DNA of 42,420 nucleotides from Methanobacteriota archaeon (GTDB lineage: Archaea > Halobacteriota > Methanosarcinia > Methanosarcinales > Methanosarcinaceae), in the NCBI GenBank assembly GCA_016841625.1, contig JAENYU010000002.1, forward strand, positions 118,431-160,850, read 5' to 3'. The translations under genes were made by a program, and so were the position numbers. The number at the start of each line of letters is the position of its first letter. The first letter of the stretch is position 1. The notes beneath the pieces are model-generated. The model saw only the letters and a list, made by a program, of their open reading frames with translations. It was not told where the DNA came from and made no database searches. Shown here one piece after another: positions 25,441 to 34,848 of the stretch.

Positions 25441-26205
25441 TCATAGGGATTCCACATTAATTGAAATGGGCGTTCCTGGATCTGAATCATTTATAATGAT
25501 CACAGTTGAACTATAGTATGTGTCTAATACAAACTCATAGGTTTCAGTGATATTGCCATCCAAAGTAAGCTCATAAACGTATGTTCCACATTCAGCAAAG
25601 ACCCCAGGAGACGAAACCTCTTCTTCATGAGCAAGAAAATACTCTTCACTGAAGAGACACGTTTCATTTTTATCATATATCTTTACTAATAGCTCATGGT
25701 CTTTTGAACCGTCATTGAATATACATAATATAAGTCGACTTATTACTCCTTCAGTGCTTACTTCTTCTTCAGTGCTTACCCCATGTTTGTCATTAAGATA
25801 TTCAGCCGTTGCGAAGGCAACTTTTTCAAGCATCAGGTAGTCCTGTCCAGTAATCTGGTCAGGGTATCTGTTCCACATGTCTTCCATTGCCATTTTCATT
25901 TCATTCTTTTCTTCATCGGAGACATAGCAATTATCAATGTAACTGAACAATATTTTTTGCTGTTCCGGATCTGCCTCAAGGAGATACCAGTAAGGCATCT
26001 CAGGTGTTGAAGTATTAATTTTTGGAACTGGCTCTGGTTCTTCCAGAATAGGGTATTGTATTTCATCACCCACGATTTCGGCTGGTTCTTCAACCTCAGT
26101 TGTTAGCTCAGGAACCGAGTTAGCACTCAAGGCCGATATGACCACCACGCTCACCAGTAACATTACCGCGAGCAGCCCAACGATTCCAAATTTTCTGTAT
26201 GTCAT
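25441..26205 (-). CDS. Exported or membrane-anchored protein of unknown function
   Basis: The 254-residue protein starts with an N-terminal hydrophobic helix (about 8-28) followed by a proline- and acid-rich linker and an extracellular domain. Cysteines at about residues 93, 160, 183 and 205 could form disulfides. No family recognised. It is the first of a run of small exported proteins in this area. Confidence 0.65.
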   Translation of the reverse strand: MTYRKFGIVGLLAVMLLVSVVVISALSANSVPELTTEVEEPAEIVGDEIQYPILEEPEPVPKINTSTPEMPYWYLLEADPEQQKILFSYIDNCYVSDEEKNEMKMAMEDMWNRYPDQITGQDYLMLEKVAFATAEYLNDKHGVSTEEEVSTEGVISRLILCIFNDGSKDHELLVKIYDKNETCLFSEEYFLAHEEEVSSPGVFAECGTYVYELTLDGNITETYEFVLDTYYSSTVIIINDSDPGTPISINVESL

Positions 26206-26304
26206 TATTCATTTCACTTCCTGGCCTGGACGTTTAAACAATTCCCTACAAAATCATCTGGATATCAATTTCCGAAAAGATTTCCCGGAAATGATTCCGA
26301 ACCA

Positions 26305-26766
26305 TTAAACCGTACTGTTGAGAGCTTTCCCAAACACGTTTATGTTCCCACCCACATTGATGGAATTAAATCCTAATTCTTTTTCAACGGATACGACAAT
26401 ATGCCACTCCCCAGCTGAGACATTTTTATAGTTGACATTCACGTATTTTTCCAGTTGATAAAAAGTATCGTCTGCTACAGGTCGGTTATTATTATCATAC
26501 AATGTCAGGCGGATTTTTCCGTAATCATCGGAATCAAACTCATCGATACGCAGACGGACTTCGATATTACTTGCACCCACTTCCACGGGGAAATCCTGTC
26601 TGTACTTTTCATTATGAGGACCAAGATACCTGTTTACACTTTCCGAATACAGAAGCTCCTGTTTTTTCAACTCAGAAGATTCATTGTTTTCAAAAACAAA
26701 AGTAAACGGCAAAAAAGACAGGAAAATTAAGAAAAGAACTAAAAATAACCCTCTTTTTAGATTCAT
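26305..26766 (-). CDS. Small exported protein of unknown function
   Basis: From the ATG at 26766 a 153-residue protein has a clean signal helix (KRGLFLVLFLIFLSFLPFTFVF) and a beta-rich remainder with the pattern IEVRLRIDEFDSDDYGKIRLTLYDNN, reminiscent of a secreted beta-sandwich. A GTG 42 bases upstream would add a non-signal-like segment and is less likely. No family recognised. Confidence 0.6.
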   Translation of the reverse strand: MNLKRGLFLVLFLIFLSFLPFTFVFENNESSELKKQELLYSESVNRYLGPHNEKYRQDFPVEVGASNIEVRLRIDEFDSDDYGKIRLTLYDNNNRPVADDTFYQLEKYVNVNYKNVSAGEWHIVVSVEKELGFNSINVGGNINVFGKALNSTV

Positions 26767-26980
26767 GATTCTCTCTGAAGATTTAAATACAAATATGGCA
26801 AGATACACCCTGCTAGTATAAGTTCAGCTTTAAAGCCATAACATATATCAAAAAATTTTACCATGAACTAATTTTAGCCAACTCATGATAAGTTTTCTGG
26901 CCAAACCATCAAACTGCTGAAAACTCATTGAAAAAATACGAAAGATAAGAAGGAAAAATGATTCAAGGTATTACCATTTC

Positions 26981-27319
26981 TTAATCGAGAGAGTAGTAAT
27001 TTATGTGATAGTATTCAGCATTCAGTTTTAAATACTCAGTCCCGTTAGTATACATGATTTCAGAAAACTCCGTTGTATTCTTATCATTGTCAAAAGGAAG
27101 CTTTACTTCTTTACCGGGATTCATTACTGCTTCTTTGACATAAGGGTATTTTTCGAGATCTGCTGAACTGAATTCCACGTATCTTTCCGGCGGATCTGTG
27201 ATTTTTTCAGCTTTAATATACATGCCTGCACCGGGTTGATAAATCAGGGTAAAAAATAATATAGTCATTACTAAAATCACAAAAGAAATTGCGATTAAGA
27301 ATTTTGTTCTGTTTCTCAT
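26981..27319 (-). CDS. Small membrane-anchored protein of unknown function
   Basis: From the ATG at 27319 (GGAGATGAGC upstream) the 112-residue protein has one membrane helix (about 6-28) and an external domain of about 80 residues containing YPYVKEAVMNPGKEVKLPF. Similar short proteins with one helix occur in methanosarcinas, but I do not recognise a named family. Confidence 0.6.
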   Translation of the reverse strand: MRNRTKFLIAISFVILVMTILFFTLIYQPGAGMYIKAEKITDPPERYVEFSSADLEKYPYVKEAVMNPGKEVKLPFDNDKNTTEFSEIMYTNGTEYLKLNAEYYHINYYSLD

Positions 27320-27526
27320 TAACAGCTCATCTCCGGGCACACAAAAAACTCTGGAATGTTCTTTTGAATTCCATAAATTAATTAAAAATGACCCATTATA
27401 AATGTTCTGACCAGACCATCAAACTACTGGATGCTCCAGAAAAAAATCATAGAGTTGAAAAGGAAAAATTATTATGGAAAGCGAAATTTACCACGGCAAG
27501 CATGGATAATTTAAGGAGGCAGTGAA

Positions 27527-28726
27527 TTGGCGATAATCACTTTCCAAAAGGCAGCAATCGTATTTGCGGGAATTCTGGTGATCGGCATCTTTGCGCTGGT
27601 CATAGTAGATGGAACGTTTCTTCATAAACAGTATCTTGAGCCCTGGGCTGAAGACTATCATGAGCAGTTTGAAGACCCGAGGGTTCAGGTGCTTGCCCAT
27701 GGGGTGCTTGCCCCTAATTCCCACAACCTCCAGTCCTGGAAAGTGGTCCTGGAAGGTGAAGACAGTTTCCTCATGTATGTGGATACGGACAGGCTAAGCC
27801 CGAAAGCCGACCCCCCTGGAAGGCAGGTGACCATCAGCCAGGGGACTTTCCTTGAATACGTAAGTGTCGCCGCTGAAGAACTCGGATATGATGCCGATAT
27901 CGAGCTTTTCCCTGACGGGGAATACGGGCCCGAGGGCTCCCCCGAAAATTTAGGCAGTAAACCGGTTGCCAGGGTAAGCCTGAAAGAAGCCTCGGGGGAA
28001 GCCAGGGAAAGCCGTGAAACCGAAGTATCCTCCCTCTATACCATGATGTTCCTCCCGGACACCTCCAGAGTGCCGTACAGGGAAACAAAGCTGCTGCAGG
28101 AAGACGTTGAGAAACTCGAAGCCCTGAGCACGGAAAACGTAAGCATAGTCATTTTCCAGGAAGCTGAGGACGTCGAAAAGCTCGGGGGCATTGCTTTGAG
28201 GGCAGCTGAGGTCGAGGCAGGGCTTGACCGCATCCAGGTTGAAGGCTCCGAACTTTTCAGGCCCAACGAATGGCAGAAGAACGAGTTTCGCTACGGTTTT
28301 ACCATGGAAGGCCAGGGGCTTCCGGCCCTTAACGTCCACGTACTCCAGAGCCTCGTATCCCTTTTTCCCTCAATGAACAGCCCTGAAGCCTCAAGGGATT
28401 CCTTCCTCAGCCAGGCCGAAACCGCCGTGGAAAACACCCCGGCATATGCTTTGATCACCTCAAAAGGAAACAGCCGCAAGGTCCAGGTTGAATCCGGTGT
28501 CCTCTACAGCCGCTTCCTGCTAACAGCCGCAGACATGGGATATGCCATGCAGCCCCTGAGCCAGGCCATTGAGGAGTATCCGGAAATGACCGGAATATAC
28601 CAGGAGATCCATGAAGAATATGCACAAGAGGGGGAAACCGTCCAGCTGCTCATGAGAGTCGGGGTGCCAGAAAAAGAAGTTCCTCCGACGATGCGCCTTG
28701 ATGTGATGGATATAATAGAAGAATAA
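27527..28726 (+). CDS. Acg-like nitroreductase-family protein
   Basis: The TTG at 27527 follows GGAGG by seven bases. The 399-residue protein has an N-terminal membrane helix (about 8-29) and then a nitroreductase/Acg-like fold: VLAHGVLAPNSHNLQSWKVVLEG is the FMN-pocket start, with a pseudo-duplicated second half (SSLYTMMFLPDTSRVPYRE and later YSRFLLTAADMGYAMQPLSQAIEEYPEM). Acg family proteins sequester or use FMN. No electron partner is adjacent, and substrate is unknown. Confidence 0.85.
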   Translation: MAIITFQKAAIVFAGILVIGIFALVIVDGTFLHKQYLEPWAEDYHEQFEDPRVQVLAHGVLAPNSHNLQSWKVVLEGEDSFLMYVDTDRLSPKADPPGRQVTISQGTFLEYVSVAAEELGYDADIELFPDGEYGPEGSPENLGSKPVARVSLKEASGEARESRETEVSSLYTMMFLPDTSRVPYRETKLLQEDVEKLEALSTENVSIVIFQEAEDVEKLGGIALRAAEVEAGLDRIQVEGSELFRPNEWQKNEFRYGFTMEGQGLPALNVHVLQSLVSLFPSMNSPEASRDSFLSQAETAVENTPAYALITSKGNSRKVQVESGVLYSRFLLTAADMGYAMQPLSQAIEEYPEMTGIYQEIHEEYAQEGETVQLLMRVGVPEKEVPPTMRLDVMDIIEE

Positions 28727-29038
28727 ATCTGACTTATAGAAGAATGAATCCGACTTTGCGGGTTTTTCAATTTCTTCTTCTATTTCTCTTTCTTTTTTCC
28801 TGGTCGGCAAGAATATAATCAAAAATCTAAACAAATACAATCTGCAAATCTTCTTTCTAATATCTTTTTTTTGTTTTTTGGTGAGGGCCGCCAGACAAGC
28901 TGGCGGGGGGCACTTTAGAACATTGGATTGAAAACGGTTTCCGGGTTCAAGGAAAGTATTTCTCGGGCCAGGCGGACTATTTCTCTATAATGTTCAAGAC
29001 CTCTGTAGTATTCAATCTGGATTCTTTATTTTCTCAAA
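28727..29038. other. Intergenic region with T-rich end and a GC hairpin
   Basis: T-rich sequence at 28757-28799 could end the Acg-like transcript. A perfect 7-bp hairpin CCGCCAG/CTGGCGG (28888-28906) lies between the convergent genes. No gene seen. Confidence 0.5.
28888..28906. repeat. GC-rich 7-bp hairpin between convergent genes
   Basis: CCGCCAG (28888-28894), loop ACAAG, CTGGCGG (28900-28906). The T-run lies upstream on the plus strand, so it does not read as a normal terminator in either direction. Confidence 0.75.
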
Positions 29039-30241
29039 TCAAAATACAGGAATCAAGCCCGGGTTGTCCCCGGTAATGCACTCTCCACCTTCAGAGGTTA
29101 CTATGAAGGTATTTTCAATTCCCACCATTCCGATGTTTTCAATTCCCCTTTTGGGTTCGAGGGCAAATACCATTCCTTCCTCCAGGGGTTCGTCAAACCC
29201 GCCGGCAATTACAGGGGCTTCATCGATCAGTAAGCCAACCCCATGCCCGATGAATTTTACTTTACGGTCCCCAAAACCCATGAAATTTTTCAGGAACTCC
29301 TCATCAAGCCCATTCATTATGCTATTGTAGATTTCCGAGGGGCTGTTGCCGGGTTTTAACATTGCTGCAGCTTCATTCTGTACATCCACGCATTTATTGT
29401 GGATATCTATGGCGTACTGTGGAAGGGAAGAGCCGAACATGTATGTCGTGGTCTTATCCGTATGGTAACCTTCAACCCCGCACCCGACATCAACAAAGAC
29501 CAGGTCGCCTTTCCTTAATTTCCGGTCCCGGCTCCCGAGCAGGGGTACTGCAGGACATAATCCGCGCTTTCCGCCGGGCCCGTTGAAATAACACGGATAG
29601 ATGGAGTTTTCCCCAAAGCAGATATTTCCCAGAATCATCTCCGTATCGAACATGCCAAAGCGGGATACAGCGTGGTGCCCTTCCGCTATAAGAACCGAAT
29701 ATAGTTCTGTCGACAGGTCAGCTTCACTCATCCCTTCCCGCAGCATCCCGGGTACAAGGTCTTCGAGCACATGCTGGTGAATCCTGCCGGATTCTCGCAG
29801 AAGGGAAAGTTCATATTCGCTTTTTACGGCTCTAACATCGGCAATCTGGGGGTCAACGGGTTTAACGTCCTTAAAGGGGAAGTGTTTTTGAAAGCGCTGA
29901 TATAAGGCCAGCGGGACCATTTCAGTTTCCAGATAGACCGCATCCGGAAGCTTGCTTACCTTACTTACACTCCCTGCAGCATCCCGGAAACTGTTCATAG
30001 GTTCTATATGGGAAAATAATGATTCTTCCAGAGCCCTTTCATAACTGCGCCGGACCCAGAATATTGCGTCCTCGTTCCTCGGGATGATCATCATCCCGTC
30101 CTGCATCGTACCGGTAAAGTAGTAAAGGTTTATTTTGCTGAAGAATACAGCCATCTCCCAGTCAGGATTTGATGCATCCATCCGTTTTCTGAAGCGGCTC
30201 ATTCGATTTTCCAGTTCATTCAAAGGTACTTTCTTCGTCAT
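29039..30241 (-). CDS. Xaa-Pro aminopeptidase-like M24 peptidase
   Basis: The 400-residue protein has an N-terminal creatinase-like domain (to about 135) and the pita-bread M24 domain. Metal ligands are visible: Asp251, Asp262, His333, Glu362 and Glu376. It probably removes N-terminal residues before proline, or splits Xaa-Pro dipeptides. Single gene with a divergent neighbour; CTCC-type ribosome signals on the other strand (GGAGATCC before ATG) are weak. Confidence 0.92.
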   Translation of the reverse strand: MTKKVPLNELENRMSRFRKRMDASNPDWEMAVFFSKINLYYFTGTMQDGMMIIPRNEDAIFWVRRSYERALEESLFSHIEPMNSFRDAAGSVSKVSKLPDAVYLETEMVPLALYQRFQKHFPFKDVKPVDPQIADVRAVKSEYELSLLRESGRIHQHVLEDLVPGMLREGMSEADLSTELYSVLIAEGHHAVSRFGMFDTEMILGNICFGENSIYPCYFNGPGGKRGLCPAVPLLGSRDRKLRKGDLVFVDVGCGVEGYHTDKTTTYMFGSSLPQYAIDIHNKCVDVQNEAAAMLKPGNSPSEIYNSIMNGLDEEFLKNFMGFGDRKVKFIGHGVGLLIDEAPVIAGGFDEPLEEGMVFALEPKRGIENIGMVGIENTFIVTSEGGECITGDNPGLIPVF

Positions 30242-30372
30242 GGAGATCCCTATTAAGATTATTTGCTACAAATTATAGAAGTGTATCCCACGTAGTGAAA
30301 AGCAGTTATCAGGGAGCAGTTACCAAAATATATCAAGCACAAATTCTAAAATTAGAAACAAGGGGGATTGAA

Positions 30373-30912
30373 TTGTCTGAAAATCTAAATAAACTGGTCG
30401 AAAAAGCCACAAGCCTGGGGCTTAAAGCCTACCCGCTGGAATCGGGAGATATTGCGGTGGAAAACCGGATCGCATTGAAGTGCGCCTACGGCTGCCGGAG
30501 CTACGGGAAACGGCTGAGCTGTCCGCCCCACATCATTTCCATTGACGAATTCAGGAAAGTCCTTCAGGAATACAGCAACGTGCTGCTCCTCGTGGAAGAG
30601 CACGACACGTCAGGCGTGCCGGATGTCCTCGAAGTATGGGGGGAGTTAAGGAAAGAGTCTTTCCAGAAGATGTTCGAGCTCGAACAGGAAGCTTTCAGGA
30701 AAGGTTTTATCTACGCCCAGCTTCTCCGGCCCGGCTCCTGCAACGAATGCGCCGTTTGCAACCTGGAAAAGTGCATAAAACCGGAACTCCGGCGTTTTGC
30801 CCCCGAGGCAGTGGGGATCAACCTGCAAAAGGTCATGGAGAGTGCGGGGACTGAGCTTGAGTTCTGCAAGCCGGAAAAAACGCTGTGTGTGGGAATTTTG
30901 CTGGTGGAGTGA
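30373..30912 (+). CDS. DUF2284 metal-binding protein
   Basis: TTG at 30373 is preferred because AGGGGG lies six bases upstream; the frame opens 78 bases earlier with a poorer GTG. The 179-residue protein carries the DUF2284 pattern CAYGCRSYGKRLSCPPH near the N-terminus, and SCNECAVCNLEKCIKPELRRFAPEAVGIN in the second half. These cysteines likely bind an Fe-S cluster or zinc. Function is unknown. DUF2284 genes are common in methanogens. Confidence 0.88.
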   Translation: MSENLNKLVEKATSLGLKAYPLESGDIAVENRIALKCAYGCRSYGKRLSCPPHIISIDEFRKVLQEYSNVLLLVEEHDTSGVPDVLEVWGELRKESFQKMFELEQEAFRKGFIYAQLLRPGSCNECAVCNLEKCIKPELRRFAPEAVGINLQKVMESAGTELEFCKPEKTLCVGILLVE

Positions 30913-31030
30913 AGGGTAACTGATTGGCAAAACCCAGCCATCAAAACTCATAACAGTAAACCTGAAAGTACCACTCAGCAATCGTTATTTACTCAATAAC
31001 AGTAAACCTGGCAGCATAACTCAGCAATCA

Positions 31031-32752
31031 TTATTTACCTGCCTTCACGGCGCTGGAATCGACAGTCCCGTGCCCGAAGACGTTGTCATATCCGGGGGTG
31101 CCCAGGTCTCCTGACGTGGAACATAAGATTTCCCGGATTTCGCTGCCGTTTTTCTCCGGATGCATACTCCAGGCCAGGGCAGCGACCCCGGCTACGTAGG
31201 GAGCTGAAGCGCTGGTACCTGCAAAAAGCTTCTTGCTTTCTTCCGCGCCTTTGAGTTCCACGGAACCGGGGCCGCATAGGTCCGGTTTTTCCCTAACTTC
31301 GTACTGCGGGAAATAGATGCTTACCGGACCCCGGGAAGAGTAAGGAGCAATGCCCGGACCCTCCTTTCCCGAACCGTCCGAACCGACCGCTCCGACGCAG
31401 AGCACTCCCGGGACAGCCGGATGCCCGAATACCGAATCCCCTTCGACCAGGTTATCAGGGTAGACATCTCGGGAAGATTCCGGATAGATATAGACTTCCA
31501 GCAGCTTCGGCTCTCCGGAATACTTTTCGATACAGACCATTCCTTTTCTGGCCGTTTTTTCCGGGTTCGTGTATCTGAAGAACTCCAGGGGGACACCTTT
31601 TCCGTCCTGGGAATTTTTGCTGGAGGCAAGTTCTTCTCCTCTGCTGCAGTCTTTGAGGTAGAGGTCGTAATCGTTTCCCGAAGCGTCCCAGGGGTCGTTC
31701 CACTGGAGAACCACGGTTACTTCCCCGCCCGGCGGGATATCCACATAGAGGTTTTTAGAACTGCTTATTCCGGAACTGAAATCATGCCAGTTTGATCCGT
31801 TATCGAAAAACATGCCCTGGTAGTGACGGCTCGCATCATTGCCCGCAGCACTCACATAAAGGAGGTCCTGGCTTTCAAGGGCTTCCCGAACATGGGAGGC
31901 GACTACCCCATCCTCGAAGAAAGGCTCATCAGGCCAGCCGATGTCGTCGCAGATGATCTGGCAGCCCTCGGCAAGAAGAGCGTCGACCGCTTTGTTAAAT
32001 TCAACTTTGTTGCTACCTGCCCTGTGGAAATACAGCTCGGCATCCGGGGCGATACCGTGCACTATTTCAAGCATAGCCGTACCCTCATTTCCCTTTCCTG
32101 CGGCAAGGACATGCACATCCTCGGGAAGGACTCCGGCAGCCTGAGCTCCGGCAAGGGAATCCACTCCGTCGGAGACTATCCCGACCCTGATCCCTGTCCC
32201 CGAGACTTCGTGAAGCTTCCGGAATTTATCCAGACCAGGAACGTGGTAATTCCCTGTTTCAGGGAGGATTTTCCTGACCAGCGGCGGGGATACTGCCTGA
32301 ACTCCCCGGACTTCCTCCAGGGAAAAGAGCTCTTTAAGGGAACCGGGGCTCACCTGGGCTACAGCAACATGATTACTTTCATCCCTCTCCGTGACCTGGA
32401 CAAAAGGGTCAAGCACATGGGTACTGAAAGCCGGAAAGAGATATACGTATACCAGGTCCTGTTGCTCATCTCTCTCTTCGGGACCAGGTTTCTCAATTAT
32501 ATCTTCCATCTCTTCCGTCGCTTCAGTTGTTACTTCGCCTTCCTGCCTGAGGACATAGGCAGAGACCTCCCGGTCTTCCTGAAGACCCGACCCTGAAGGA
32601 CAGGAGGAAAACCCATCAGAAACTAAAGAAAACCCTGATGTCCATGCCTGTACTGGAGCCCTTTCCTTGAGCTTATCGGTCCCCCTCTCCTCCAAAGTTT
32701 GGAAAAAGGGAAAGAAAAATATGCCTGTTACAGCTACTGCTATTATAAACAC
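31031..32752 (-). CDS. Atypical exported subtilase (S8/S53-like)
   Basis: The 573-residue protein begins with a signal-like helix (about 2-18). The peptidase domain runs from about 187: Asp195 in GIVSDGVDS, the position of the usual HGT motif is filled by Glu223-Gly-Thr, His232 follows in IVHGIAP, the oxyanion Asn305 is in SAAGND, and the nucleophile Ser514 is in FAGTSASAPYVAGVAALAW. It thus resembles a subset of S8/S53 proteins that lack the canonical His. A prodomain-like segment with VYVYLFPAFSTHV precedes it. An inserted segment of about 120 residues (330-450) is beta-rich and cysteine-containing. The start is a GTG without clear ribosome site. Confidence 0.85.
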   Translation of the reverse strand: MFIIAVAVTGIFFFPFFQTLEERGTDKLKERAPVQAWTSGFSLVSDGFSSCPSGSGLQEDREVSAYVLRQEGEVTTEATEEMEDIIEKPGPEERDEQQDLVYVYLFPAFSTHVLDPFVQVTERDESNHVAVAQVSPGSLKELFSLEEVRGVQAVSPPLVRKILPETGNYHVPGLDKFRKLHEVSGTGIRVGIVSDGVDSLAGAQAAGVLPEDVHVLAAGKGNEGTAMLEIVHGIAPDAELYFHRAGSNKVEFNKAVDALLAEGCQIICDDIGWPDEPFFEDGVVASHVREALESQDLLYVSAAGNDASRHYQGMFFDNGSNWHDFSSGISSSKNLYVDIPPGGEVTVVLQWNDPWDASGNDYDLYLKDCSRGEELASSKNSQDGKGVPLEFFRYTNPEKTARKGMVCIEKYSGEPKLLEVYIYPESSRDVYPDNLVEGDSVFGHPAVPGVLCVGAVGSDGSGKEGPGIAPYSSRGPVSIYFPQYEVREKPDLCGPGSVELKGAEESKKLFAGTSASAPYVAGVAALAWSMHPEKNGSEIREILCSTSGDLGTPGYDNVFGHGTVDSSAVKAGK

Positions 32753-33169
32753 ATATAGTACTTCTCGGGTGTAACTCCCCAGTTACCCCACCCCCGGTAT
32801 TCACTTACGCATCAACGCGAAGGAAAACAGGAAATAACCCCGAAAAGACAGCCATGAAAATACATAATGCTGAACAAAGTTATCCCCTGCTTGTAACACT
32901 CCCACATTATTAAGTTGTTTTAGAACTAGTGCGCGATACATTATAAATATTTCTACATTGATGGGTGGAAAGTTTTAAGCGTTTACGCGGAGAAATCGAA
33001 TTAATTAAAACCTTTAGCCCCGTAGTACCCAGAAAATCTGGCAGGTAACTTACAAAAATAGCGGATACATAACTTACATATTATAGTTAGTGTAAAAAAT
33101 AAGAGAAGGTATATTAAGCACCCCGGATATGTTATTGGGTGACATAGCAAACTGGAGGTTTAGGTCACA
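32753..33169. other. Divergent promoter region before the F420 oxidoreductase
   Basis: AT-rich with TATA-like stretches in both directions (for example ACATTATAAATATT near 32937-32950 and TACATATTATAG near 33075-33086). No gene is supported. Confidence 0.5.
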
Positions 33170-33877
33170 TTGAATTCTGAAAAGCTGAAAGTAGCTGTCC
33201 TGGGAGGGACCGGCAATATAGGAGAAGGCCTTGTGCTAAGACTTGCCCTTCAAAACCTGATGGACGACGGATTGAAAAATGAAATAATCATCGGGTCCAG
33301 GGAGCCGGAATCTGCAGAAGAAGCCGCAAAAAAAGATCTTGAAGAGCTTGAAAACTGCGGGTTTGACACCACCAAAATCAGGATCAGCGGGAAAAGCAAC
33401 CTTGAAGCTGCAAAAGCAGCGGACCTCATTATCCTCACAATTCGTTTCAGTCATGTTCCATCCCTGCTCGAAGAAATCCGCGAGGCACTGGAAGATAAGG
33501 TCCTTATAACCCCGGTTGTCCCCATGGTAAAAGCAGGCCCACTCTTCGAATACAGACCCCCGGCCGAAGGCTCCGCAGCCCAGGCAATCCGGGAAATGAC
33601 CCCTGAGTCCACGAAAGTGGTCGCAGCTTTCCATAACATTGCAGCCGGGAAATTAAAAGACGTCGTCAAATGCAAGGCGGTCCACGATTCCGTAATCTGC
33701 AGTGATGATGAAGAAGCAAAGAAACTCGTCATGGAACTGACCCGCAATATGGGCTGCCTGAAACCCCTTGACGGGGGGGCCCTGAAGAACGCAAACACAA
33801 TCGAATCCCTTACCCCTCTTCTGGTAAATCTCGCAAAACTCAACGGGCTGAAAAACCTGGGTGTAAACTTCTCCTGA
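33170..33877 (+). CDS. npdG: F420:NADP oxidoreductase
   Basis: The 235-residue protein has the N-terminal NADP-binding Rossmann motif VLGGTGNIGEGLVLRLA, a segment VVPMVKAGPLFEYRPPAEGSAAQAI that in the family contacts F420, and the conserved SVICSDDEEAKKLVMELTRNMGCLKPLDGGALKNANTIESLTPLLVNL end. It transfers hydride between F420H2 and NADP. TTG is the start at 33170, with GGAGG 11 bases upstream. It stands alone before the hdrCB genes; both link to F420/thiol redox balance. Confidence 0.95.
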   Translation: MNSEKLKVAVLGGTGNIGEGLVLRLALQNLMDDGLKNEIIIGSREPESAEEAAKKDLEELENCGFDTTKIRISGKSNLEAAKAADLIILTIRFSHVPSLLEEIREALEDKVLITPVVPMVKAGPLFEYRPPAEGSAAQAIREMTPESTKVVAAFHNIAAGKLKDVVKCKAVHDSVICSDDEEAKKLVMELTRNMGCLKPLDGGALKNANTIESLTPLLVNLAKLNGLKNLGVNFS

Positions 33878-34344
33878 GAAACGTTGCTGTCGAACCGTAG
33901 AAATTCGGAAGCCAAAAGTCCTGGCCTAGCTCAGGGTTTCAAGCACCGGCAGATAGGGGAAAACCACTTGTATTTTATATGAGAAGAGATATAATATAGT
34001 ATAATAATACATTGTAGTAAATTATTAAAAAACATTATTGGAAAACATCCTCCAGAGACTTACCCTTAAATTCCAAAAAGATTTATAGACTGGAGGATCA
34101 AATCTAATATAAGAGACTGAATGGGGAAACAGGGTACATTTAACCCTGCGAACAGATTTAGTCTAAATTAAATATTATGAAAGTTATACGCTACAGAAGG
34201 GAAAAATTGTTAACCTCGAGTTAATCCTCAAGTATTTGAAGCATTGCGGCAGTCAGGCAATATTTCCTTTTAAAGTGTGCTTCTTTAATTGCGAATTCGC
34301 TTTTTCTAAAACGGACCGATGCAAAAACCAGCCGGTGAACCTGT
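33878..34344. other. Intergenic region upstream of hdrC
   Basis: It contains a 9-bp inverted repeat flanking a TATA box (34047-34098), a 6-bp inverted repeat CAGGGT/ACCCTG in the predicted leader (34130-34148), and a leader of over 200 bases. No gene supported. Confidence 0.6.
34047..34098. promoter_or_regulatory. Dyad flanking the hdrC promoter
   Basis: ATCCTCCAG (34047-34055) and CTGGAGGAT (34090-34098) are exact inverted repeats, 34 bases apart, with a TATA-like ATTTATA (34081-34087) just before the right arm. The predicted start is near 34110. A regulator binding site or cruciform is possible. Confidence 0.55.
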
Positions 34345-34833
34345 ATGAGTGAGGATGAAGAAGTAGTAAAAGTTTTAAAGGCTGCAGGGCTTGACATGCT
34401 TTCCTGCATGCACTGCGGCACATGCACCGGGAGCTGCCCTTCGGGGAGAACTACCGGGCTCAATACCCGGAGAATCCTGAGGGACGTTCGCAAGAACAGG
34501 CCTGTCCTTGAAAATAAGGACCTCTGGCTTTGCACCACCTGCTACACCTGCCAGGAGCGCTGCCCCAGGGGAATCAAAATCACAGATATCCTGCTGGAAC
34601 TCCGCAGGCTTGCGGTCCGGGAAGGGCTCATGCTACCCGAGCACAGGCGGGTCTCGGAACTGGTGCTGGAATACGGACATGCCGTCCCGCTCGACGAGGA
34701 AACGAGGAAAAAGAGGGAAGAACTGGGGCTGGACCCGGTTCCCAATACGGCCCAGCACTCCCCGGAAGCCCTGGAACAGGTCAGGACCCTCCTTAGAACC
34801 TGCAGATTCGATGAACTGACGGCTGAAAAATAA
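34345..34833 (+). CDS. hdrC: Heterodisulfide reductase subunit C
   Basis: The 162-residue protein has two CxxCxxCxxxC ferredoxin motifs: Cys21, 24, 27, 31 and Cys63, 66, 69, 73. It passes electrons within the soluble Hdr complex to HdrB. In methanosarcinas two hdrC-hdrB pairs occur; this one may be the HdrA2B2C2 type, whose HdrA lies elsewhere. ATG at 34345 follows a weak GGTGAACC site. HdrB begins 15 bases after its stop. Confidence 0.9.
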   Translation: MSEDEEVVKVLKAAGLDMLSCMHCGTCTGSCPSGRTTGLNTRRILRDVRKNRPVLENKDLWLCTTCYTCQERCPRGIKITDILLELRRLAVREGLMLPEHRRVSELVLEYGHAVPLDEETRKKREELGLDPVPNTAQHSPEALEQVRTLLRTCRFDELTAEK

Positions 34834-34848
34834 AAAGAGGACTCTATC

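Noticed and set aside
28888-28906. Rho-independent terminator of the M24 peptidase gene
   Set aside because: No T-run follows on the minus strand.
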